11,978 nucleotides of DNA. It comes from Planctomycetota bacterium (GTDB lineage Bacteria > Planctomycetota > Phycisphaerae > Phycisphaerales > SM1A02). Every line of letters starts with the position of its first letter. Positions within the stretch are counted from its first letter, which is position 1. The notes below the pieces were generated by a model. That model was not told where the DNA came from, ran no database searches, and saw only the letters and a list, made by a program, of their open reading frames with translations. The position numbers and the translations under genes were made by a program. The stretch spans positions 1 to 11,978 of the forward strand of contig JACNLR010000137.1 in assembly GCA_014381385.1 (NCBI GenBank), given 5' to 3'. Of the stretch, positions 1-6,873 are shown piece by piece.

Positions 1-114
1 AAAACCACGAGTGGTGGGGCCGTACCGATCTACCACAATACCCCAACCCCGTTCCCACAGGACAGTTTAGTCAGATTTGAGTTGCAGGAGCAAATCCATA
101 TTGCTTTCGTACCG
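1..114. other. Left-edge fragment, no assignable gene
   Basis: This stretch follows the FHA stop codon on the minus strand and is cut by the window edge. Two plus-strand frames stay open from the edge and stop at 70 (frame 2) and 80 (frame 3). The frame-3 tail includes NHEWWGRTDLPQYPNP. On the minus strand a third frame reads LWERGWGIVVDRYGP toward the edge but has no ATG, GTG or TTG start after its upstream stop. Any of these could be the end or beginning of a neighbour. None carries a motif I recognise, so I assign no product. Confidence 0.3.
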
Positions 115-537
115 TCAGTTCACAGTTCGAACGAGGGTCGGTATTTCATCGACGGTCTCGTGCAGCGGTACTTTATCGAGTACCTCGACAATGTCCTTAT
201 CTAAACTCAGTTCCTGATCGCCAAGTCTGACTAGAAACTTCCACGGTCCAATCTGAATGAGATCGTCGTTATGTATCTGCACCTCTTCACCCGATTCCAT
301 CCTAATCGTGTTGAGATAGGTGCCGCTACGGCTTTCCAAATCTTTCAAATGCCACTGGTTATCTATGCAGAGGAGTTTTGCATGATTGCGAGATACGTAT
401 CGATTAGTAAGTTGGAAACAGCAATCTGGGCTACGACCAAGAGTCACATCTGAATCGGGCATAGCGCTTATATGGGGCAACGCTATCCCATGAATCTGAT
501 TCAATACAAGTTGATTTGGTTGATTGGATGTTCGCAT
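115..537 (-). CDS. Stand-alone FHA domain protein
   Basis: This 140-residue protein is essentially one forkhead-associated domain, a cytoplasmic module that binds phosphothreonine peptides. The diagnostic residues are present in order: G34-R35-S36 on the first conserved loop, S49-R50-N51-H52 (phosphate-binding Ser and structural His), S71-G72-T73 and N76. The final beta strand follows, near IQIGPWKFLVRL. No signal peptide or membrane segment is seen, and the ATG start has no clear Shine-Dalgarno site. After the domain comes a tail of about 35 residues, acidic in its first part, with three threonines (T128 in HETVDE, T134 and T138). The gene is divergent from a Ser/Thr kinase, so it is a good candidate substrate or reader of that kinase; this is inference from position. 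The domain call is firm, the partner is not known. Confidence 0.9.
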   Translation of the reverse strand: MRTSNQPNQLVLNQIHGIALPHISAMPDSDVTLGRSPDCCFQLTNRYVSRNHAKLLCIDNQWHLKDLESRSGTYLNTIRMESGEEVQIHNDDLIQIGPWKFLVRLGDQELSLDKDIVEVLDKVPLHETVDEIPTLVRTVN

Positions 538-587
538 ACGCTAAAGATTTATTTTAAAATGTATTCTTTTAGCCTCAAATTGGCTAG

Positions 588-617
588 TTTATAATTTTTT
601 TATGTTTCAATTCACAA
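588..617 (-). promoter_or_regulatory. Candidate promoter for the FHA gene
   Basis: On the minus strand TTGTGA (612-617) and TATAAA (588-593) are separated by 18 bases, a reasonable sigma-70-like pair upstream of the FHA start at 537. The surrounding region is AT-rich, so a chance match is quite possible. Confidence 0.3.
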
Positions 618-639
618 TTCGGTGCTATTGTAGTACTTA
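611..639 (+). promoter_or_regulatory. Weak candidate promoter for the kinase gene
   Basis: TTCACA (611-616) and TACTTA (634-639) are 17 bases apart on the plus strand and would give a leader of roughly 35 bases before the kinase ATG at 682. A TATAAT at 590-595 is a better -10 match but has no good -35 partner. It overlaps the minus-strand candidate, so the two divergent promoters could interfere. Confidence 0.22.
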
Positions 640-681
640 ATACAGTGCGTTTTTCTAAAAACTAGCAAAACACCTCCAATT

Positions 682-2934
682 ATGACAAAAAGCGATTATC
701 CAACAGATCCCAACGCTGAAACTATTGGTCTTCCCAGTGACGACTCTGGGAAGGGAAGCGTTCCCGAGCCCGGTAAGTTTGTAACCACGGGAATGCCAAC
801 CGAGATTGGCAGGTACAAAATCCTTGGCATTATTGCTAGTGGTGGTATGGGTGTCGTCTATGAGGCGATGCAAGAAGCTCCACGAAGAAGGGTCGCACTC
901 AAAATCATTAAAGCAGGCGCTGCAAGCGAAATGGCACTGCGTAGATTTGAGTTTGAAGCCCAAATTCTTGCGAAACTGAGTCACCCAAACATTGCGCAGA
1001 TTTTTGAAGCAGGCACATGGGAAAATGAAAACGGCGAGAACCCATTTTTTGCAATGGAATATATTCCTGGTGCAATGGGTATAGTCGATTATGCACAGAA
1101 AAAAGATTTATCAATTCGAGATCGCCTCATATTGTTTAGTAAGATTTGCCACGCAGTCCATCACGGACACCAAAAGGGAGTTATCCACCGCGACTTGAAA
1201 CCGGACAATATATTGATTGACAATCAGGGTGAACCAAAGATTATAGACTTTGGAGTTGCCCGAGCAACCGATGCAGATTTAGCAATTTCCACGATGCAAA
1301 CAACGATGGGACAGCTCATCGGTACCTTGCAATACATGAGCCCCGAGCAATGCGATGCTGACCCTGACCGCATCGATACGCGAAGCGATGTCTACGCGCT
1401 GGGCGTAATTCTATTTCAACTGCTCTCTGGTAAGTTACCTTACGACCTGCGAAAACAAGCGATTCACGAAGCGGTTCGAGTTATTAAAGAACAGCGACCG
1501 GATTCTCTTGGCACAATTAGCACAACGCTAAAAGGTGACATAGATACGATTGCATTAAAAGCGATGGAAAAGGATAAAGATCGTCGCTACCAGTCCGCTG
1601 CCGAACTTGCCACGGACATCTCTCACTTCTTAAACAACGAACCCATTATCGCTAGGCCCCTAAGCATTGGATACCAAGTGCGATTGTTCACGAAAAAGTA
1701 CAAGCGAACGTGCGCTGCAGTTTTATTGTTGGGAATTTCTATCGTGTTAGGAATTGTTGGTACTTCATGGGGAATGTACCAAGCCAACATCCAGAAGGCA
1801 GAAGCAACTAGGCAACGTGATATTGCAGAAGCGAGGTACGATGAGATAATTGATTTCGCAAGTGAATATACAGGAGGTTTTTACGCAGGAATTGTAAAAC
1901 TGAATGCAGGTTTGGAAGTCCGTAAATTAGTACTCGATTCAACGTTACGTCATCTTGACGAACTTGAAAAAAGCGCAGGCTCAACTGAACAAATTCGCAG
2001 CTTACGAGGCAACACGCATCGATATTTTGGCGCGTATTACGGCGGGATTAGTGCCGCAAATACAGGCGAAACCGCAAACGCAAAACAGCATTATGATAAA
2101 GCGCTTGTTATTTTTACCGCCTTGGTTGAAGATGGTTTTTCGCAGCATAACTTCCCTGTGGCGCTCATCCACTATAGGTTAGGCGAATTTTTTAGAAACG
2201 CAAGCCAATATACAGATAGTCTTGCTTCGTTAGCAAAAGCAGACAAGGTACTAGCAATTTTCATTACCGAATACCCAGAGGATGCTGGCGGTGCTCGACT
2301 GACGAGTTCAATTGCAATGTCAAGGGTTGATACGCTGATAAGATTCGATCCAGAAGGAGCACAAAACGCTATTGGTGACCTTGTAGAAGTGCGTGGTAAT
2401 AGAGCTAAGCAATCACCCAATAATTTTAAACTGCAACGAGATTATTCCAGCGCCTTGCAACGCGCTGGAGCAATCAGCAAGGGGGTAGGTAACTTTGATG
2501 AATCTGTGGAGTACTACTCCAAATCGCGAGATATCCTCGCGGAGCTGGTTATTAAAGATTCATCGAACGATCGCGCACCAAGAGACTTGGCGTGGGTGGA
2601 ATACTTCCTTGGTGAGGCCACTGTCGGCGCTGGCCAGACTGATGCGGGGCTTTTGAGCGTTGAAAATGGACTCGTGTTATTGCGAGATCGATGCGTTGCT
2701 TTCCCTACCGCAGCAGATGCCAGAAAAGACGTTCTCATGCTTGCAGGTCTGTATCTAAATCTATGCAAACAAGTAAATAGCCTACGCAGGGCGGAACAGG
2801 TCATTCGAGATCTCTTGGTAGCGATTCAACCCGTGGTGGAGCAAAATCCTGACAATTATGCCCTCGCGGAGATGTTTGCAGCCTTGGAAACGTATCTCCA
2901 AGAGGTTGAAAAGAATCTCGCTCTGGCAGACTAA
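682..2934 (+). CDS. Membrane Ser/Thr protein kinase with TPR-like tail
   Basis: This 750-residue Hanks-type kinase should transfer phosphate from ATP to Ser/Thr of partner proteins. Residues 44-315 hold the kinase domain. It has a glycine loop ASGGMGVVY (52-60), the ATP lysine K74 in VALK, the helix-C glutamate E92, the HRDLKPDN catalytic loop (169-176, D171), DFG (189-191) and a SPE version of the APE motif (220-222), so all catalytic residues are intact. A basic juxtamembrane stretch (331-342) leads to one hydrophobic helix at about 343-363. Residues 440-740 are helical with TPR-like units near 439-483, 491-526, 585-620 and 632-668. With a single helix, the tail should lie outside the cytoplasm and could sense a partner there (inference). 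The N-terminal 40 residues are disordered and rich in Pro, Ser, Thr and Asp. It faces an FHA gene divergently. The start has no Shine-Dalgarno site; instead CACCTCC precedes it. Confidence 0.93.
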   Translation: MTKSDYPTDPNAETIGLPSDDSGKGSVPEPGKFVTTGMPTEIGRYKILGIIASGGMGVVYEAMQEAPRRRVALKIIKAGAASEMALRRFEFEAQILAKLSHPNIAQIFEAGTWENENGENPFFAMEYIPGAMGIVDYAQKKDLSIRDRLILFSKICHAVHHGHQKGVIHRDLKPDNILIDNQGEPKIIDFGVARATDADLAISTMQTTMGQLIGTLQYMSPEQCDADPDRIDTRSDVYALGVILFQLLSGKLPYDLRKQAIHEAVRVIKEQRPDSLGTISTTLKGDIDTIALKAMEKDKDRRYQSAAELATDISHFLNNEPIIARPLSIGYQVRLFTKKYKRTCAAVLLLGISIVLGIVGTSWGMYQANIQKAEATRQRDIAEARYDEIIDFASEYTGGFYAGIVKLNAGLEVRKLVLDSTLRHLDELEKSAGSTEQIRSLRGNTHRYFGAYYGGISAANTGETANAKQHYDKALVIFTALVEDGFSQHNFPVALIHYRLGEFFRNASQYTDSLASLAKADKVLAIFITEYPEDAGGARLTSSIAMSRVDTLIRFDPEGAQNAIGDLVEVRGNRAKQSPNNFKLQRDYSSALQRAGAISKGVGNFDESVEYYSKSRDILAELVIKDSSNDRAPRDLAWVEYFLGEATVGAGQTDAGLLSVENGLVLLRDRCVAFPTAADARKDVLMLAGLYLNLCKQVNSLRRAEQVIRDLLVAIQPVVEQNPDNYALAEMFAALETYLQEVEKNLALAD

Positions 2935-2940
2935 TCCTCG

Positions 2941-3007
2941 TTTTTAGCCTAAAAAACAGCATCTAATAAAACAACCTAGAAATAGGTTCACAATATTGCT
3001 TATTGTG
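2941..3007 (+). other. Cluster of three small inverted repeats after the kinase
   Basis: Three hairpins follow the kinase stop codon. TTTTTA/TAAAAA (2941-2946, 2950-2955) has a 3-base loop, AACCTA/TAGGTT (2973-2978, 2983-2988) a GAAA loop, and CACAATA/TATTGTG (2989-2995, 3001-3007) a 5-base loop. Each is short and AT-rich, and none has a proper U tract. They may protect or shape the kinase mRNA 3' end, or be chance in AT-rich sequence. From about 3010 to 3115 I see only A/C-rich and pyrimidine-rich low-complexity sequence. Confidence 0.35.
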
Positions 3008-3115
3008 GATAGTTGGAGGTAGCAAGGAAAAAAATTACCCGAAACAAACGAACTCTAACAAACAAACCACGTATTAACAGAAACTTCTCCCTCCTCTCCA
3101 AATTTTCTCCTCTAG

Positions 3116-3157
3116 AAATAACAAACCCCCAAGGCAATCCTTGGGGGTTTGTTATTT
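3116..3157. terminator. Perfect 19-bp stem, bidirectional terminator
   Basis: Positions 3116-3134 are the exact reverse complement of 3139-3157, with the 4-base loop CAAT (3135-3138). The stem core is five C:G pairs plus GG:CC next to the loop; the outer arms are A/T-rich, giving a 3' arm that ends TTTGTTATTT on either strand. It sits between the convergent kinase and permease genes, as expected for an intrinsic terminator serving both. The U tract is broken by G and A, so efficiency is uncertain. Confidence 0.75.
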
Positions 3158-3181
3158 GTGCTTGGTAATTTTGTAGGAATT

Positions 3182-3209
3182 TGTACCCAAAATTGCAAGG
3201 GGGGGTACA
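3182..3209 (-). other. Inverted repeat just after the permease stop
   Basis: TGTACCC (3182-3188) and GGGTACA (3203-3209) form a 7-bp stem with a 14-base loop that contains part of a run of seven G (3199-3205). A second TACCC at 3215-3219 could pair with the same GGGTA. On the minus strand it lies 23 bases beyond the permease stop codon, ahead of the strong stem at 3116-3157. It may be part of the 3' end structure of the permease mRNA; function not shown. Confidence 0.3.
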
Positions 3210-3232
3210 GGTCATACCCATTGCGTAACAGA

Positions 3233-5356
3233 TTAGTCGCTTTCTAAAAAGTCGTGCGAGAATTTAGCCTTTAAGGTCTGGATGCCTTGCTCGTCACCGA
3301 TAATTGTAAGTTGATCATTCTCTTCGAGTACTGTGCTGCCGCGTGGGACAACCATTTGTCCCCTTCTGTGAATCATTGCTACAAGGCAACTTTCGGGGAA
3401 ACCGAGTTGATGAATCGGGGTATCGATGAGTGTTTGCGTTTTTGTACTTGCTTCAAGGCGAAGTGACATGAATCTTTCTTCTCGAAGAAGTATTTCTTTC
3501 AATCCCTGATTTGTTGAAGCGGACAACCACCTTGCCATAAAATCTTCTCGGTCGACGTTACCTGCGAGTTGGGCAAGCAATCGTAAATGCTGCGAAGGGT
3601 CTGACTCTGGACTTACTAAGAAGAAGATTGCGTGAATGGCTTGTTCCTCGTGCTGCTCACCAAAAACATCTCCAACGTCTATAGTTAAACCGTCAAGGCT
3701 CCTAGCAATAACCATAATCGGTTTGTCAATCGTCGGTAGTCTCAAATGTGGTAATGCAACGCCACAAGTCACAGGTGTCGCTCCAACGCGGGTACCTTCA
3801 AGAAAACTATCTGAAAGGAAAGCAGCAGTTGTAGGAAGAATTGCAGACAATTCTTCGGACGCAGATGAGACGATGTCTTCAAAGGTAGAACCGATTGGCG
3901 CATCGACGACCCGTGACTTTGCCACTATTTCGTCGAATGGATCGTGTGCGCGTAGTCCTTTTTCCTTTAGGATTTCGCGCAGTTCAGTATCGAGTGCTGC
4001 AAAACGTTTTCTGCCGAGTCGCTCAAAGATGTGGTAGATGGCACCGTATCTTTCAACACGCTTTCTCGCGTAATAGAAATACCAAAGAATTCCAAGGATA
4101 ACTATTCCGCTTGAAAAGAGCACTGGAAGCCAGCCCATAATACAAATGATGGCTATGCATGCAGCAGCACCAAATAGTTGGAGCCAAGGATAAAAAGGCG
4201 CACGATAGCCTGGGTCATACGAAGGGAGTTCCGCTTCACGCATAACAATGACAGACATGCAAAGAAGAGCAAACATTAGCAATTGAAATGCACTTGCAAG
4301 TTTTGCAATCTTTAGGGGGTCTAAAAGCAGGATGGAAACAATTATTAGGGCAGATGAAACGATTATTCCAGAAGTAGGAGTTCCCCTTCCATCTACCTTG
4401 CGTAGTGAGGCTGGAAGCAGGTGATCGCGACTCATTGCAAGTGGATACCGGGATGCACTCAAGATGCCAGCATTTGCAACTGACAGAAATGCGAGAATTG
4501 CTGCGACTGCCATAACATACGAACCAGTTTGCGAGCCAGTAATTGCAGCAGCAACAGTCGAAACAGGAGTTAAATTGATTTCACCATCTACGAGCGAAAG
4601 TCCTTCTGTTCCACTTACACCGACCATAACGAGCAATCCAACTATATACACGGCGATGGCTGTGCCAATGGCCAGAAAAAGCCCAAGGGGCAAGTTTCGC
4701 TCTGGGTTTTTGATTTCGCCCGCGACGCTTACTACCTTGGTTACGCCTACGTAACTAATGAATACTAATCCTGCGGCCGATAGAATATTTTCTGTGCCTT
4801 TGCCCAAGAAATTAGAAAAATTGGCAGGTCTTATGTTTATACTCCCAGCAACTAAGAACCAAGATAATAATGCAAGGAGTAAGACAACGACAATAATTTG
4901 GAATGAAGTTGTTTTCTTTGCTCCAAGTAGGTTGAGTCCACCAAAAAACACAACAAGCCCAAGTGCAATAAACGTAAAGAGTGCGTCGCTTGTTCCTTCA
5001 GGGAAAAACAATTGAATGTACGCAGTCATGCCCACAAGCGCGAAGGAAGTTTTTAAGAGTAAGGCTAACCAAATCCCAAGCCCACCAACTGTCCCTGCCA
5101 TTGGTCCAAGACTACGATCGAGAAAGTAATAGACCCCACCAGACCTTGGCATTGCTGTTCCCAGTTCTATTTTGCTCAGCATAGGTGGAATGAGCAACAG
5201 GCCAGCAATCAAATAGGCGAGTACAACTGCGGGTCCCGCAATTTCTGCGGCGAAACTTGGCAGAACGAAGAATCCGCCGCTGAGAGTTGCTCCCGTAGCT
5301 AAAGCAAATACACCAAATAAGCCAAGGTTTTTTTTTGATTTGGGTATTGTTGACAT
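3233..5356 (-). CDS. APC permease fused to EIIA-like and TrkA-C domains
   Basis: This 707-residue protein combines three parts. Residues about 10-430 are an amino acid-polyamine-organocation family permease with roughly twelve hydrophobic helices. It shows the family's N-terminal GATLSGGFFVLP break in helix 1, PRSGGVYYF (70-78), and the cytoplasmic VAGEIKNPERNLP (211-223). Residues about 470-627 resemble a PTS EIIA type 2 (mannitol/fructose/nitrogen class) domain: H537 in GVALPHLR matches the phosphorylated histidine, and H590 in SQHLRLLAQLAG matches the second conserved histidine. Residues 632-698 look like a TrkA-C/RCK-C domain, a small ligand-binding fold, with VVPRGSTVLEENDQLTIIG. The C-terminal half should be cytoplasmic and could gate transport by phosphorylation or nucleotide binding (inference). 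The substrate cannot be named. It lies 69 bases after fumC on the same strand; that gap might hold its own promoter, but I see no convincing one. Confidence 0.9.
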   Translation of the reverse strand: MSTIPKSKKNLGLFGVFALATGATLSGGFFVLPSFAAEIAGPAVVLAYLIAGLLLIPPMLSKIELGTAMPRSGGVYYFLDRSLGPMAGTVGGLGIWLALLLKTSFALVGMTAYIQLFFPEGTSDALFTFIALGLVVFFGGLNLLGAKKTTSFQIIVVVLLLALLSWFLVAGSINIRPANFSNFLGKGTENILSAAGLVFISYVGVTKVVSVAGEIKNPERNLPLGLFLAIGTAIAVYIVGLLVMVGVSGTEGLSLVDGEINLTPVSTVAAAITGSQTGSYVMAVAAILAFLSVANAGILSASRYPLAMSRDHLLPASLRKVDGRGTPTSGIIVSSALIIVSILLLDPLKIAKLASAFQLLMFALLCMSVIVMREAELPSYDPGYRAPFYPWLQLFGAAACIAIICIMGWLPVLFSSGIVILGILWYFYYARKRVERYGAIYHIFERLGRKRFAALDTELREILKEKGLRAHDPFDEIVAKSRVVDAPIGSTFEDIVSSASEELSAILPTTAAFLSDSFLEGTRVGATPVTCGVALPHLRLPTIDKPIMVIARSLDGLTIDVGDVFGEQHEEQAIHAIFFLVSPESDPSQHLRLLAQLAGNVDREDFMARWLSASTNQGLKEILLREERFMSLRLEASTKTQTLIDTPIHQLGFPESCLVAMIHRRGQMVVPRGSTVLEENDQLTIIGDEQGIQTLKAKFSHDFLESD

Positions 5357-5425
5357 CGCGTGACTTCTATTATGCCCGATTACACCACTTCGTGTATGAA
5401 TCGCTAATAAGCGGTTACAAGGTGT

Positions 5426-6856
5426 TTACGCATGTGGATGCGTCATATCGGCAAAGTTGAGGTACTCGTCAAGTTCAGATTCTTCAAGGAGACCTTTGCG
5501 AAGGACGATTTCACGAATGGTTTCGCCCGTCTCGAACGCTTCTTTTGCAAGTTTTGATGTTTGGTCATAGCCGATAACTGGTGCAAGAATCGTTCCCACC
5601 ATCAAACTCAGTTCAACGAGTCCTTCTGCGATTTCTTTGTTCACTTCAAGTCCTTGAATCATCTTTTCGTCGAGAATACTAGCAACACCCGAAAGCAGCA
5701 TTATTGATTCAGTCAATCGTTCTGCAATTAAAGGCATACATAAGTTCAACTCTAAAATTGAGCCTACGCCGCCACTTGCTGCGGTCGTAATTGCAACATC
5801 ATTTCCAACAACTTGGCAGAACACTTGCATCGCCGATTCACAAATGACTGGATTAACTTTACCGGGCATTATTGAGGAGCCCGGTTGCGTTGCAGGAAGT
5901 GATAACTCAAAGAGACCGCAACGAGGACCAGAACCGAGCCACCGGATGTCATTTGCAATTTTTGAGATACTGATTGCAATCGTTTTTAATTCGCCGTGCG
6001 CCTCTACGACACAATCTCTGGTTGCTTGCGCTTCAAAGTGATTGTCCGCTTCTTTAAATGCGACTCGTACTTCTTTTGAAAGTTCTCGACAGACGAGAGA
6101 TGCGAATCGTGGGTGGGTGTTTATACCTGTACCAACAGCCGTTCCTCCGATGGGCATGTTTTCCGCAAGGCGAATCATCGCACGCTCGCCGCGCCTAATT
6201 CCGTACTCGATTGCGGATTCATATCCAGAAAAAATTTGTCCCATTCTAATAGGTGTTGCATCCATCAGGTGAGTACGACCAATGGTTACGATTTTGTCCC
6301 ATTTTTTCGTTTTCGTTTTTAAACTTCTTCTTAGCCCCTTCAGAGAAGGGATAAGGGAATCGCGTAATTCCATACATGCAGCAATTTGCATTGCAGTTGG
6401 GAACGTATCGTTGGATGATTGCCCCATATTCACATGGTCATTGGGATGAACAGCATGCTTTGAATGTGCTGCTTTATTTGCCAAACGAGAAATCACTTCA
6501 TTCATGTTCATGTTCGTCGATGTACCAGAACCTGTTTGGAATACATCAATAGGAAAATGTTCCATCATGCTATCTACGCGTTCTGGGTTGCTTAATGCTT
6601 CCATCACATCGTTACATGCGTTGACAATAAGCCTTGACCTTTTCTGGTCTAGAAGCTTCAATTTTGTGTTTGCTACAGCAGCAGCACGCTTGAGGAGCGC
6701 AAATGCATACATAATTTCGGGAGGCAAACTCCGTCCAGAAACAGGAAAGTTTAGTACAGCGCGTTGGGTAGTTGCTCCATATAAAGCGTGGGACGGTACT
6801 TCCATTTCACCCATAGAGTCTCGTTCAATACGCGTTCTTTTTGTTCCGGTAGCCAT
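5426..6856 (-). CDS. fumC: Class II fumarate hydratase
   Basis: Fumarase reversibly hydrates fumarate to (S)-malate in the TCA cycle in the cytoplasm; class II enzymes are homotetramers without an Fe-S cluster. The 476-residue length is normal. Conserved superfamily regions are all visible: TGSGTSTNMNMNE (108-120), HVNMGQSSND (141-150), GRTHLMDATP (193-202, with H196 as the proton-shuttling histidine region) and the signature GSSIMPGKVNP (326-336), whose loop carries the catalytic serine. PGKVNP rather than PAKVNP favours fumarase over aspartate ammonia-lyase, but ELNLCMP (369-375) departs from the ELNVFKP of the Escherichia coli enzyme, so some substrate doubt remains. The start lies 17 bases after the HEAT gene stop, with AAGGA overlapping that stop, so the two are probably co-transcribed. 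Confidence 0.93.
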   Translation of the reverse strand: MATGTKRTRIERDSMGEMEVPSHALYGATTQRAVLNFPVSGRSLPPEIMYAFALLKRAAAVANTKLKLLDQKRSRLIVNACNDVMEALSNPERVDSMMEHFPIDVFQTGSGTSTNMNMNEVISRLANKAAHSKHAVHPNDHVNMGQSSNDTFPTAMQIAACMELRDSLIPSLKGLRRSLKTKTKKWDKIVTIGRTHLMDATPIRMGQIFSGYESAIEYGIRRGERAMIRLAENMPIGGTAVGTGINTHPRFASLVCRELSKEVRVAFKEADNHFEAQATRDCVVEAHGELKTIAISISKIANDIRWLGSGPRCGLFELSLPATQPGSSIMPGKVNPVICESAMQVFCQVVGNDVAITTAASGGVGSILELNLCMPLIAERLTESIMLLSGVASILDEKMIQGLEVNKEIAEGLVELSLMVGTILAPVIGYDQTSKLAKEAFETGETIREIVLRKGLLEESELDEYLNFADMTHPHA

Positions 6857-6873
6857 TGTATGTACTCTTGTCC

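Noticed and set aside
3000..3221. Minus-strand open frame of 73 codons in the spacer between kinase and permease
   Set aside because: It runs through the 19-bp stem and the low-complexity tract, has no family resemblance and no ribosome binding site.
3636..5184. Several plus-strand open frames inside the permease gene
   Set aside because: They are antisense to a gene with clear domain content along its whole length and show no protein-like motifs.
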